Part shown: one piece after another, positions 17,829 through 25,287 of the stretch
How positions within the stretch are numbered: the stretch's first letter is position 1
Layout: the number at the start of each line of letters is the position of its first letter
Assembly (NCBI RefSeq): GCF_030160835.1
Contig: NZ_BSPC01000054.1
Coordinates: forward strand, 62,001 to 126,000
Source of the DNA: Labrys miyagiensis
GTDB lineage: Bacteria; Pseudomonadota; Alphaproteobacteria; Rhizobiales; Labraceae
DNA: 64,000 nucleotides
Reading direction: 5' to 3'
Position numbers and translations under genes: made by a program
The notes under the pieces: generated by a model
What the model was told of the DNA's origin: nothing
The model's input: only the letters and a program-made list of their open reading frames with translations
Databases searched by the model: none

Positions 17829-18052
17829 GGGCGCGACGCGAGCCTCCCCCACGAAGCTGGGGGTATCCGTGACAACTTCGCGTGCGAAGTTGTCACTGGG
17901 CATTGCGAAGCAATGACGGAGGGGGTGTGGGCAGGATAAGGCGCAGGAAACGCTAGCCTCGGTTTTCATTTCGCACGCCCTATTCTGACCACACCCCCTC
18001 CGACCTCACTGCGTTCGGCCACCTCCCCCAGCTTCGTGGGGGAGGCTCGCGT
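17829..18052. repeat. Family D large inverted repeat, copy 1
   Basis: Perfect 28-bp arms (17836-17863 and 18025-18052; core CCTCCCCCACGAAGCTGGGG) flank about 160 bp. Inside is a second perfect hairpin of 11-bp arms (GACAACTTCGC at 17871 and its complement ending 17894). It lies between the binding-protein stop and the ATPase start, and its right arm runs through codons that an over-extended ATPase start would include. Confidence 0.8.
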
Positions 18053-18080
18053 GGCGCTCCGTGCCATTGGAAACCTCACA

Positions 18081-18896
18081 TTGAACCAAGCCGCCTCCGC
18101 TCCCCGCCCACCCACCCCCAAGACCGTCGTGTCGCTCCGCGATGTCAGTAAGGTGTTCTCCTCGGGCACGCTGGCGCTGGAGCATCTCGATCTCGATATC
18201 TACCAAGGCGAGATCCTCTCTCTGCTCGGCCCCTCCGGCTGCGGCAAGTCGACGGCCTTGCGCATCATCGCCGGGCTCGGCGACACCTCGAGCGGCCGCA
18301 TCATCTGGCCGAGCGGAGGCGATGATCATTCCAGCGATGTCGGCTTCGTCTTTCAGGAGCCGACGCTCATGCCCTGGGCCACCGTGTTCGACAATGTCCG
18401 GCTGCCCTCGCGCCTCAAGGGCGTCTCGCGCAACGCGGCGAAGGACACCGTGATGCATGCGCTCGACAATGTGGGCCTCTCCGCCTTCGCCGGTGCCTAT
18501 CCGCGCGAACTTTCCGGCGGCATGCGCATGCGCGTCTCCATTGCCCGCGCCATGGTGACAAAGCCCAAGCTCCTCCTCATGGACGAGCCCTTCGCCGCGC
18601 TCGACGAGATCACGCGCCAGAAGCTCAATGACGATCTGATCCGCATCCAGCACGAACTCGGCTGGACGGTGGTGTTCGTCACCCATTCCGTGTTCGAGAG
18701 CGTCTATATCTCCGATCGCATCGTGGTGATGGCGGCCCGCCCCGGCCGGGCCTTCGCCGAGATGATCGTGGATGCGCCCCGCCCGCGCACCCCCGAGTTC
18801 CGTGCCTCCGCCGCCTATGTGGATTATTGCCGCCAGGCCTCGGCCACACTGACGACGGCCATCGGCAAGGCGGCCGAAACCGTCGATGGACATTGA
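18081..18896 (+). CDS. ABC transporter ATPase, nitrate/taurine (SsuB/TauB) family
   Basis: A 271-residue ATPase: Walker A GPSGCGKST, Q-loop FVFQEPTLMPW, signature LSGGMRMRVSIARAM, Walker B LLLMDEPFAALDE, H-loop VTHSVFES. The start is uncertain. TTG at 18081 (GGAAA about ten bases upstream) avoids translating the family D repeat; GTG at 18036 or 18051 would include repeat sequence. It lies between the binding protein and the permease, which starts 13 bases after its stop. Confidence 0.88.
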   Translation: MNQAASAPRPPTPKTVVSLRDVSKVFSSGTLALEHLDLDIYQGEILSLLGPSGCGKSTALRIIAGLGDTSSGRIIWPSGGDDHSSDVGFVFQEPTLMPWATVFDNVRLPSRLKGVSRNAAKDTVMHALDNVGLSAFAGAYPRELSGGMRMRVSIARAMVTKPKLLLMDEPFAALDEITRQKLNDDLIRIQHELGWTVVFVTHSVFESVYISDRIVVMAARPGRAFAEMIVDAPRPRTPEFRASAAYVDYCRQASATLTTAIGKAAETVDGH

Positions 18897-18908
18897 GCGG
18901 AGGCCGAC

Positions 18909-19739
18909 ATGAGCACCCTCACCGCCACCAGCGACCCGGCAAGCGTCCCACGGAGCAGCTCGGGCGCTTTCCTCAAATGGGCCCTGCCACTCGTCTTCCT
19001 GGTCGTGGTCGTGGCCATCTGGGAATATTGCGTCGATGCCGGCCTGACGCCGCAAAAGGTGGTGCCGGCGCCGAGCGAGATCTGGGCCGCCTTCTTCCGC
19101 GAATGGAACACGCTGGGCCCGGCCTGGCTCTTCACCATCGAGGTCACGATCGAGGGTTTCGTGCTGGCCGTGGTTGGCGGCGTGGTGCTGGCGGTGCTGT
19201 TTTCGATGTCGCGGCTGGTCGAATACACGCTCTATCCCTATGCGATCATCCTGCAGGTCACGCCGGTGCTGGCGATTGCTCCGCTCCTGCTCGTCATTCT
19301 CTCGCAGGGTACGGTGCTGCTGGTCTGCGTCTGGCTGGTGGCCTTCTTCCCGGTGCTTGCCAACACGCTGATCGGCCTGCGCTCGACCGACCACAATCTC
19401 CTCAACCTGTTCGAGCTCTACCGCGCCTCGCCCTGGCAGAAGCTCTGGGTGCTGCGCCTGCGCAGCGCCCTGCCCTATTTCCTCGGCGGCGTGCGTATCG
19501 CCGGCGGCCTCTCGCTGATCGGCGCCGTGGTGGCCGAACTCGCGACCGGGGCTGGCGGCGCGCGCGGGGGCCTGGGCTATGTCATCTATCTCGCGCCGCG
19601 CTATTTCGCCTACCCGCGCGCCTATGCCGCTTTGGTGCTGCTGTCGCTGTCCGGTATCGTCATCTTCCTGCTGCTCTCTTTCGTCTCGCATCTGCTTTTG
19701 CATAAATGGCACGAGAGCGCCCTGAAGCGGGAAAACTGA
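18909..19739 (+). CDS. ABC transporter permease, nitrate/taurine (SsuC/TauC) family
   Basis: A 276-residue inner-membrane protein with six predicted helices and the BPD_transp_1 EAA-like loop ELYRASPWQKLWVLRLRSAL. The N-terminal 25 residues are polar and cytoplasmic. The preceding ATPase and following deaminase genes are nearly contiguous, indicating one operon. Confidence 0.9.
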   Translation: MSTLTATSDPASVPRSSSGAFLKWALPLVFLVVVVAIWEYCVDAGLTPQKVVPAPSEIWAAFFREWNTLGPAWLFTIEVTIEGFVLAVVGGVVLAVLFSMSRLVEYTLYPYAIILQVTPVLAIAPLLLVILSQGTVLLVCVWLVAFFPVLANTLIGLRSTDHNLLNLFELYRASPWQKLWVLRLRSALPYFLGGVRIAGGLSLIGAVVAELATGAGGARGGLGYVIYLAPRYFAYPRAYAALVLLSLSGIVIFLLLSFVSHLLLHKWHESALKREN

Positions 19740-19741
19740 TT

Positions 19742-21034
19742 GTGCCATCGTTACCGGAAATTCCTGCCTCGGGCAGCTGGTCCATCGAAGCTACCGTGCC
19801 CGCTTGCCTTGTGGCCTTGCCGGGCCTGACGCCGGACGAGGACGGGTTGGCCCGCATCAGCCTCACCGTCGAGAACGGCCGGATCGCCGCCCTCGCCCCG
19901 GCCGGCGCCGTGCCCGGTGCGCTCAGGGCCGGCATGGCCTTCCCGACTTTTGTCGAGTTGCACACCCATCTCGACAAGGGCCATATCTGGCCGCGCCGGC
20001 GCAATCCCGACGGCACCTTCTTCGGCGCCCTCGACAATGTCACACTCGACCGCGAGGCCCACTGGTCGGCTGCCGATGTTGCCGCCCGCATGGAATTCTC
20101 GCTGCGCTGCGCCTATGCGCACGGCACCTCGGCCATTCGCACCCATCTCGATTCGATCGGCAAGCAGATCGGCATTTCCTGGCCCGTCTTTGCCGAATTG
20201 CGCGAGACATGGGCCGGCCGCATCGAGCTGCAGGCCGTTGCCCTGTTCTCGATCGAGCAGGTCTCGGACCGCGCCCATGTCTCTGAGGTCACGGCCGCCG
20301 TGCGCGACCATGACGGCATCATGGGCGGCGTCACCTATATGGTGCCCGAGCTCGACCAAAACCTCGACACGCTCTTCCGCGTCGCCGCCGACAACGGCCT
20401 CGACCTCGACTTCCATGTCGATGAGACGCAGGACCCGACCTCGCGCTCGCTGCGCCATATCGCCGAGGCTGCCCAGCGCCACCGCTTCGCCGGCCAGGTT
20501 ACCGTCGGCCATTGCTGTTCACTCGCTCGGCAGGACGAGGAGGAGATCAAGGAAACCATAGGCAAGGTGGCGGCCTCAGGCATCGCCGTGGTCTCGCTGC
20601 CGATGTGCAACCTCTATCTCCAGGACCGCGTTTCCGGCCGCACCCCGCGCTCGCGCGGCGTTACGCTGCTGCATGAGCTGAAGGCCGCTGGCGTCAAGGT
20701 GGCGGTGTCTTCCGACAATACGCGCGACCCCTTCTACGCCTATGGCGATCTCGATGCGCTGGAAGTATTCCGCGAGGCGAGCCGCATCGCCCATTTCGAC
20801 CACCCCTTCGGCGACTGGCCGATGGCGGTGACGGCGACCCCCGCCTCGGTCATGGGTATCGATGCCGGCCGACTGCGCGTCGGCGGGGCAGCAGACCTGG
20901 TGCTGTTCCGGGCGCGCGGCTGGACGGAGTTGCTCTCGCGCCCTCAAAGCGACCGCATGGTGGTGCGTGGTGGCCAGTCGATCGATACGGCGTTGCCGGA
21001 TTATGAAGAGCTGGACGGAGTACTGGGGGGATGA
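19742..21034 (+). CDS. Cytosine deaminase-like amidohydrolase
   Basis: A 430-residue metal-dependent hydrolase of the CodA/AtzC branch. The metal-binding HTHLDKGH motif is at residues 74-81, followed by DFHVDETQD, the VGHCCSLA histidine motif, and SSDNTRDPFYAYGDLD with the catalytic Asp. Family members remove amino groups from cytosine, isocytosine or s-triazine rings. GTG 19742, two bases after the permease stop, is preferred over ATG 19706, which would overlap the permease. Co-transcription with an NMT1-type importer suggests it acts on the imported compound. Confidence 0.85.
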   Translation: MPSLPEIPASGSWSIEATVPACLVALPGLTPDEDGLARISLTVENGRIAALAPAGAVPGALRAGMAFPTFVELHTHLDKGHIWPRRRNPDGTFFGALDNVTLDREAHWSAADVAARMEFSLRCAYAHGTSAIRTHLDSIGKQIGISWPVFAELRETWAGRIELQAVALFSIEQVSDRAHVSEVTAAVRDHDGIMGGVTYMVPELDQNLDTLFRVAADNGLDLDFHVDETQDPTSRSLRHIAEAAQRHRFAGQVTVGHCCSLARQDEEEIKETIGKVAASGIAVVSLPMCNLYLQDRVSGRTPRSRGVTLLHELKAAGVKVAVSSDNTRDPFYAYGDLDALEVFREASRIAHFDHPFGDWPMAVTATPASVMGIDAGRLRVGGAADLVLFRARGWTELLSRPQSDRMVVRGGQSIDTALPDYEELDGVLGG

Positions 21035-21045
21035 GGGGAACATTT

Positions 21046-21118
21046 CGGGGGGCGGGTCTTCAGACCCGCCTCTTCCAAGGCACCGGCGCGGCAGGCGGGT
21101 CTGAAGACCCGCCCCCCG
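21046..21118. repeat. Family B inverted repeat, copy 2
   Basis: Perfect 26-bp arms (21046-21071 and 21093-21118) separated by 21 bases. Each arm contains the self-complementary core GGGTCTTCAGACCC or GGGTCTGAAGACCC inside runs of G and C. It lies between the deaminase stop and the FAD oxidase gene. The same arms occur at 57175-57255 and, diverged, at 1957-2029. Confidence 0.85.
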
Positions 21119-21122
21119 ACTT

Positions 21123-21209
21123 CCTGGGACCGCAGGCTTCCAGCCTGCTCTTCCCTTCTCATGCGCGTATCGTCTCCAAGATCAGGCCGAAAGCCTGCGC
21201 CCCCAGGAA
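21123..21209. repeat. Family E imperfect inverted repeat
   Basis: CCTGGGACCGCAGGCTTCC at 21123 is mirrored by GAAAGCCTGCGCCCCCAGG ending at 21208, with a few mismatches. The left half has its own GCAGGC/GCCTGC hairpin (21132-21148) followed by a pyrimidine-rich TCTTCCCTTCTC, which could act as a weak terminator. The right end merges with the Shine-Dalgarno region (AGGAAGG) of the FAD oxidase gene. Confidence 0.55.
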
Positions 21210-21215
21210 GGTCCC

Positions 21216-22628
21216 ATGACCGACATCGCCGCGCTCAAGGCCCGACTGCCTAGCATCCGCATCGAGGATCACCCCACCCTCGTGCGCCAGAAGAGCCGCG
21301 ACTTCTTTTGGTATTCGCCGGTGCTCAAGCGCCAGCTCGACCACATCACCGCCGATTGCGTCGTCTTCGCCAAATCCGCCGCCGATGTCGCCGCCACGCT
21401 CGCCGCCTGCTACGACCTCGACATTCCCGTCACCCCGCGCGGCACCGGCACCGGCAATTACGGCCAGGCCATGCCGCTTTCGCGCGGCGTGGTGCTCGAC
21501 CTTTCCTTGATGGACAAGGTGCTGAAGATCGAGCCGGGCGTGCTGGTCGCCGAGGCGGGCGCCGTGATGGCGGAGATCGACAGCAGGACGCAGGCCCATT
21601 CCGGTCAGGAACTGCGCATGCATCCCTCCACCGCCAAGACCGCCACCATCGGCGGCTTCGTCGCAGGCGGCTCGGGCGGCGTCGGCTCGATCACCTGGGG
21701 CGGCTTGCGCGACTGGGGCAATGTCACCCGCCTCAAGGTGGTGACGATGGAGGCAAGCCCGCGCGTGCTCGACCTCACCGGCGAGGACCTGCAGAAGGTC
21801 AGCCACGCCTATGGCACCAACGGCATCATCACCGAGGTGGAAATGCCGCTGACCACCGCCTTCGAATGGGTGGATGTCATCATCGGCTTCGATACGCTCA
21901 CCGAGGCAGCCGCCTTTGCCAACGAGACGGGCGAGGCCGACGGCATCCTCAAGAAGCAGCTTGCGGTGGTGGCCGCACCCGCGGCGCATGATTATTTCAA
22001 TCGGCACCGGCGCTGGATCCCGCGCGACAAGCACATCGTCTGCGCCATGATCGCGCCGCAGAACTACGATGCCTTCCTTACCCTCACGCGCCGGCGCAGG
22101 GGCGCCGAATTGCTGTTCTCGACATCGGGTCTGAGCGAGGCGGATCGCAAGGGCCTGCCCGACATCTATGAGCTTGGCTGGAATCACACCACGCTGCGAG
22201 CGCTGAAGATCGATCCCACCATCACCTATCTGCAGGTGCTCTATCCCTTCCCGAATCAGCTCGAGCTGGTGACGGAGATCCATGCGCGCTTCGGCGACGA
22301 ATTGCCGGCTCACCTCGAATTCGTGCGCTTCGACGGCAAGGTCACCTGCTTCGGCCTGCCGCTGGTGAAGTTCACCACGGAGGAGCGGCTTGACGAGATC
22401 ATCCGCATCCACGAGGAGATGGGCGCGCCAGTGTTCAATCCGCACCGCTACACGCTGGAAGAAGGCGGCATGAAGCAGACGGACGCGCTGCAGCTCGCCT
22501 TCAAGCGCGAGGCCGACCCCAAGGGCCTGCTCAACCCCGGCAAGATGATCTCCTGGGACGATCCGAACTACGACTACACCTCGAGCCGGACCTATTTGTT
22601 CCGGGGCATGCAGATGGAGGAGACGTAA
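21216..22628 (+). CDS. FAD-linked oxidase (FAD_binding_4/PCMH type)
   Basis: A 470-residue flavoenzyme. The PCMH FAD-binding domain covers about residues 40-220, with TPRGTGTGNYGQAMPLSRG (pyrophosphate loop) and GGFVAGGSGGVGSITWGG. A C-terminal FAD-oxidase domain ends with the usual DPKGLLNPGKM. Relatives oxidise hydroxyacids, alcohols or heterocycles. No signal peptide is present. Start ATG 21216 follows AGGAAGG. Its position after the deaminase suggests it oxidises the deaminated product. Substrate unknown. Confidence 0.85.
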   Translation: MTDIAALKARLPSIRIEDHPTLVRQKSRDFFWYSPVLKRQLDHITADCVVFAKSAADVAATLAACYDLDIPVTPRGTGTGNYGQAMPLSRGVVLDLSLMDKVLKIEPGVLVAEAGAVMAEIDSRTQAHSGQELRMHPSTAKTATIGGFVAGGSGGVGSITWGGLRDWGNVTRLKVVTMEASPRVLDLTGEDLQKVSHAYGTNGIITEVEMPLTTAFEWVDVIIGFDTLTEAAAFANETGEADGILKKQLAVVAAPAAHDYFNRHRRWIPRDKHIVCAMIAPQNYDAFLTLTRRRRGAELLFSTSGLSEADRKGLPDIYELGWNHTTLRALKIDPTITYLQVLYPFPNQLELVTEIHARFGDELPAHLEFVRFDGKVTCFGLPLVKFTTEERLDEIIRIHEEMGAPVFNPHRYTLEEGGMKQTDALQLAFKREADPKGLLNPGKMISWDDPNYDYTSSRTYLFRGMQMEET

Positions 22629-22702
22629 TGGTATGACGACGCGCACGTCCCCGAAGCCGTCTCGTACCAGCCCTGCCCCATACCCACCAAGGGAGAGAAA
22701 TC

Positions 22703-23005
22703 ATGTGCGGCAACCAGAGCGGTGAGAATCTTGCGACCGGCACCCTGCAGGTCGATGACGAGCGCGTGCGCATCACGCGCTACGACTTCACGCCGGGCGC
22801 CGAGACGGGCTGGCACCGCCATGAATATCCCTATGCCGTGGTGCCGCTGCTCGACGGCACCCTGCGCATCGTCGACACGGCCGGCGAGAAACTGGTGCCG
22901 CTCTCGGCCGGCGTCAGCTATTCCCGCCCCGCCGGCATCGAGCATAACGTCTTCAATGCCGGGCCCGGCCCGATGGCCTTCGTCGAAATCGAGATGAAGG
23001 CTTGA
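22703..23005 (+). CDS. Small cupin-domain protein
   Basis: A 100-residue single-domain cupin. The metal-binding motif GWHRHEYPYAV supplies His38, His40 and probably Glu41; the second motif ends YSRPAGIEHNVFNAG with another His. Such proteins bind a divalent metal and may be dioxygenases, isomerases or ligand sensors. It is preceded by AGGGAGAG and overlaps the next gene by one base (TGATG), so it belongs to the same operon. Confidence 0.85.
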   Translation: MCGNQSGENLATGTLQVDDERVRITRYDFTPGAETGWHRHEYPYAVVPLLDGTLRIVDTAGEKLVPLSAGVSYSRPAGIEHNVFNAGPGPMAFVEIEMKA

Positions 23006-23586
23006 TGCGGGTCCTGGTTCTGTTCGCCCACCCTTGCGAGGAATCCTTCGGCGCGGCCTTGCACGCCAAGGCCGTCGAGACCCTGCGCAAGGCCGGCCAC
23101 GACGTCGATGATTGCGACCTCTACGCCGAGGATTTCCAGCCGGTGCTGTCAGCGGCGGAACGGCGCGCCTATCATGACTTGGCAAAGAACCGGGCAGGCG
23201 TCGCCGCCTATGTCGAACGGCTGCAACGGGCCGAGGCGCTGGTAATCGTCACGCCGGTGTGGAATTACGGCTTTCCGGCCATTCTCAAGGGTTTCTTCGA
23301 CCGGGTCTTCCTGCCAGGCGTCTCCTTCAATCTGGTCGATGGCGAGGTGCAGGGCGCGCTGCACAACATCACCCGAGTGATGGCGGTCACCTCCTATGGC
23401 GGCTCGCGTTTCAAGGCGATCCTGATGGGCGATCCGCCGCGGCGCGTGATCATGCGCATGCTGCGCGGCGTGGTGAAACCTTTCGCACCCTTCCGCTATC
23501 TCGCCCATTACTCGATGAACCTGTCGACCGATCAGACCCGCCGGGCCTTCCTCGCCAAAGTGGAGCGAGCGCTCGAGCGGCTTTAG
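23005..23586 (+). CDS. NAD(P)H dehydrogenase (quinone)-type flavoprotein
   Basis: A 193-residue flavodoxin-fold protein of the NQO/MdaB/KefF group: an N-terminal VLVLFAHPCEESFGAAL FMN-binding strand and loop, and VTPVWNYGFPAILKGFFDRVF that lines the active site. Members reduce quinones, flavins or nitro compounds. It overlaps the cupin gene by one base. It may supply reducing power for or protect against quinones from the pathway. Confidence 0.87.
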   Translation: MRVLVLFAHPCEESFGAALHAKAVETLRKAGHDVDDCDLYAEDFQPVLSAAERRAYHDLAKNRAGVAAYVERLQRAEALVIVTPVWNYGFPAILKGFFDRVFLPGVSFNLVDGEVQGALHNITRVMAVTSYGGSRFKAILMGDPPRRVIMRMLRGVVKPFAPFRYLAHYSMNLSTDQTRRAFLAKVERALERL

Positions 23587-23716
23587 GATCGCCGCCTTGT
23601 CCCGCCGGTCAAACAAAAACCATTTTCACAGTATTCGCAGGTACTCCTCGACATTTTCTGCAAGAAAATGTATTTGAAGCCGGCTACATCAAATCATCAG
23701 CCGGCGGATTATTACC

Positions 23717-24211
23717 ATGCGACATCCGGCCTCCAAGACCCTTGGTTATCAATTGATCCATGTGGCCCGGCTGCACCGGGCCCGAACAGCCAAGCTCCTG
23801 GAAGCGCTTGGCCTGTTTCCCGGCCAGGAGCAGGTGCTCGAAGCACTGGCTGGGCGCGAGGCGCTGTCGATGAGCGAACTCGCCGACATCCTGCGCGTAC
23901 GCCCGCCGACGGCCTCGAAGACGATCGCCCGCCTCTCCGCAGCAGGCCTGATCGAGCGCAAGGCGACGGACGGCGACGGGCGCGTGGTGCGCGTGGCGCT
24001 CAGCCCCACCGGCAAGGACAAGGCGGCGGCCATCGCCGCCCTCGCCCTCGACATCGAGGCGGAGGCCACCAGCCATCTCGATGGCAAGGACCGCAAGCGC
24101 CTGCGCAAATTGCTGAAGCGCGTCGAGAAGGGCTTTAAGCACGCGCTGGGCGGCGAGATGGATCCCGACGACGATGACGGCGCCGACGATGGGGATGCCG
24201 ACGAGGTGTGA
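23717..24211 (+). CDS. MarR-family transcriptional regulator with acidic tail
   Basis: A 164-residue winged-helix regulator: LSMSELADILRVRPPTASKTIARL recognition region (helices near residues 55-80; the first 12 residues are the most family-like), wing RKATDGDGRVVRVALS. The last 16 residues are strongly acidic (DPDDDDGADDGDADEV), unusual for MarR proteins. It ends the plus-strand run after the flavoprotein, 130 bp upstream of it, and may regulate that unit. Its stop codon is immediately followed by a family A repeat. Confidence 0.88.
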   Translation: MRHPASKTLGYQLIHVARLHRARTAKLLEALGLFPGQEQVLEALAGREALSMSELADILRVRPPTASKTIARLSAAGLIERKATDGDGRVVRVALSPTGKDKAAAIAALALDIEAEATSHLDGKDRKRLRKLLKRVEKGFKHALGGEMDPDDDDGADDGDADEV

Positions 24212-24391
24212 CTGGGAGCGCGGACCTGGGAGCGCGGACATCCTGTCCGCTCTGGAAACGATAATGTTTCAGGATAAGGCACCGCCCAATCCATTTCTCA
24301 GTGTCCGCTTCAGGGCGTGTGCTCAATAGCTGCTTGCGTGCCTTTGCATAACGACTCGTTTCAGGAGCGGACAGGATGTCCGCGCTCCCAG
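24212..24391. repeat. Family A inverted-repeat element, copy 2
   Basis: It fills the space between two convergent genes exactly. The left end directly follows the MarR stop (24209-24211) and the right end directly precedes, on the minus strand, the stop of the isomerase gene (24392-24394). The arms are perfect over 27 bp (24226-24252 and 24365-24391). The left terminus CTGGGAGCGCGGAC is duplicated in tandem (24212 and 24226). Each arm is itself a hairpin (GCGGACA/TGTCCGC). Confidence 0.85.
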
Positions 24392-25012
24392 TCACCGCCC
24401 CATGATACTTTCCACCAGCTCCTTCGAGCGGAACCGGTAGCTTTCATTGTCAACCGCCTTCCAGCCGCCCCTGCCGTCGTCGACGATACGGCTGCGCATG
24501 CCGCCGGCCTTGGCGATGATGTCGTAGTCCTGGCCGGAGTCGGCTGGATAGGCGAAGGTCATCACCAGTTCCGTGGTGCCGACATTCACGGAGCGGTGGA
24601 TCCAGTAGGGCGGCACGTAGCACAGGCTGCGCGGGCCGATCTCGACTGTGCGAATCTCGCCGGCGGGTGATTCCAGCAGCATGAGGCCGTAGCCCGCCTC
24701 GCCGTAATACATTTCCGGCCGGTTGGCGTTGGCGTGGATGTGGCCGCGCGTGAGAAAATATTCATCGCCCACGCGGCCAGGGATCATGCGCGTGACGCCG
24801 ATGATCATGTCGCCGGCATCGGCCGAGGGTTTGAAGTCGGTGACCTCGTAGACCACCGTGTCGCCGAGCTCTGCCAGAACGGCCTTGTAGGCGCTCCCAT
24901 CCGCATAGAGGCCAGCAAGGTCCGCCATCGTCCTGGTGTAGCGATTGCTGGCGCCGCTCAGTTCGCCCTTTTCGACATCGACGCGGCAGATACCGGGTTC
25001 ACGCATCGGCAT
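24392..25012 (-). CDS. Cupin-type (archaeal-type) glucose-6-phosphate isomerase
   Basis: A 206-residue cupin of the PF06560-like GPI family, not the classic Pgi fold. Metal ligands His91 and His93 (RGHIHANANRPEMYYG), Glu100 and His139 (YWIHRS) have the same spacing (+2, +9, +48) as I recall for the Pyrococcus furiosus enzyme. It would interconvert phosphorylated aldose and ketose. ATG 25012 has AAAGG upstream; ATG 25006 and TTG 25030 are alternatives. It is divergent from the sugar ABC importer, so its true substrate may be a pentose or tetrose phosphate. Confidence 0.82.
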   Translation of the reverse strand: MPMREPGICRVDVEKGELSGASNRYTRTMADLAGLYADGSAYKAVLAELGDTVVYEVTDFKPSADAGDMIIGVTRMIPGRVGDEYFLTRGHIHANANRPEMYYGEAGYGLMLLESPAGEIRTVEIGPRSLCYVPPYWIHRSVNVGTTELVMTFAYPADSGQDYDIIAKAGGMRSRIVDDGRGGWKAVDNESYRFRSKELVESIMGR

Positions 25013-25062
25013 TTCAGCACAACCTTTCAACGCAATGAAGCGAGCCTTGGGACTCGAAATTG

Positions 25063-25077
25063 TGTAGCTATGCTACA
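25063..25077. promoter_or_regulatory. Operator-like palindrome in divergent promoter
   Basis: TGTAGCTATGCTACA is a perfect 6-3-6 palindrome, 51 bp upstream of the isomerase start and on the other side of the spacer from the sugar importer. Overlapping it, ACATTTTCGATAA (25075-25087) is mirrored by TTATCGAAAAATGT (25210-25223) with one inserted base. Which regulator binds is unknown; the SorC protein of the same locus is a candidate. Confidence 0.5.
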
Positions 25078-25118
25078 TTTTCGATAATCAACCGACAAGA
25101 CCGAAGGCAAGTTTTTAA

Positions 25119-25130
25119 CTGGGAGCGCGG
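25119..25130. repeat. Solo family A terminus
   Basis: CTGGGAGCGCGG, identical to the first 12 bases of the family A termini, is preceded by TAA as at other copies but has no partner arm nearby. It is followed by the palindrome GCGCAATATTGCGC (25137-25150). It is probably the remnant of a deleted element in the divergent promoter region. Confidence 0.6.
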
Positions 25131-25287
25131 TAATATGCGCAATATTGCGCTGCAATATTTCACCTATGTGATTCGACATCAAATTTTGAATTCTCCTCTC
25201 GCTTGACCGTTATCGAAAAATGTATTTAAGCTACCAAATGGGCCGCAAAGAAACGCCCAGCGAATTTGGCTTCGGAGGAGACGGACG

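Noticed and set aside
18006-19748. A 580-residue open frame on the minus strand over the ATPase and permease genes
   Set aside because: It spans two sense genes with recognisable motifs; low-complexity composition and no family make it a shadow.
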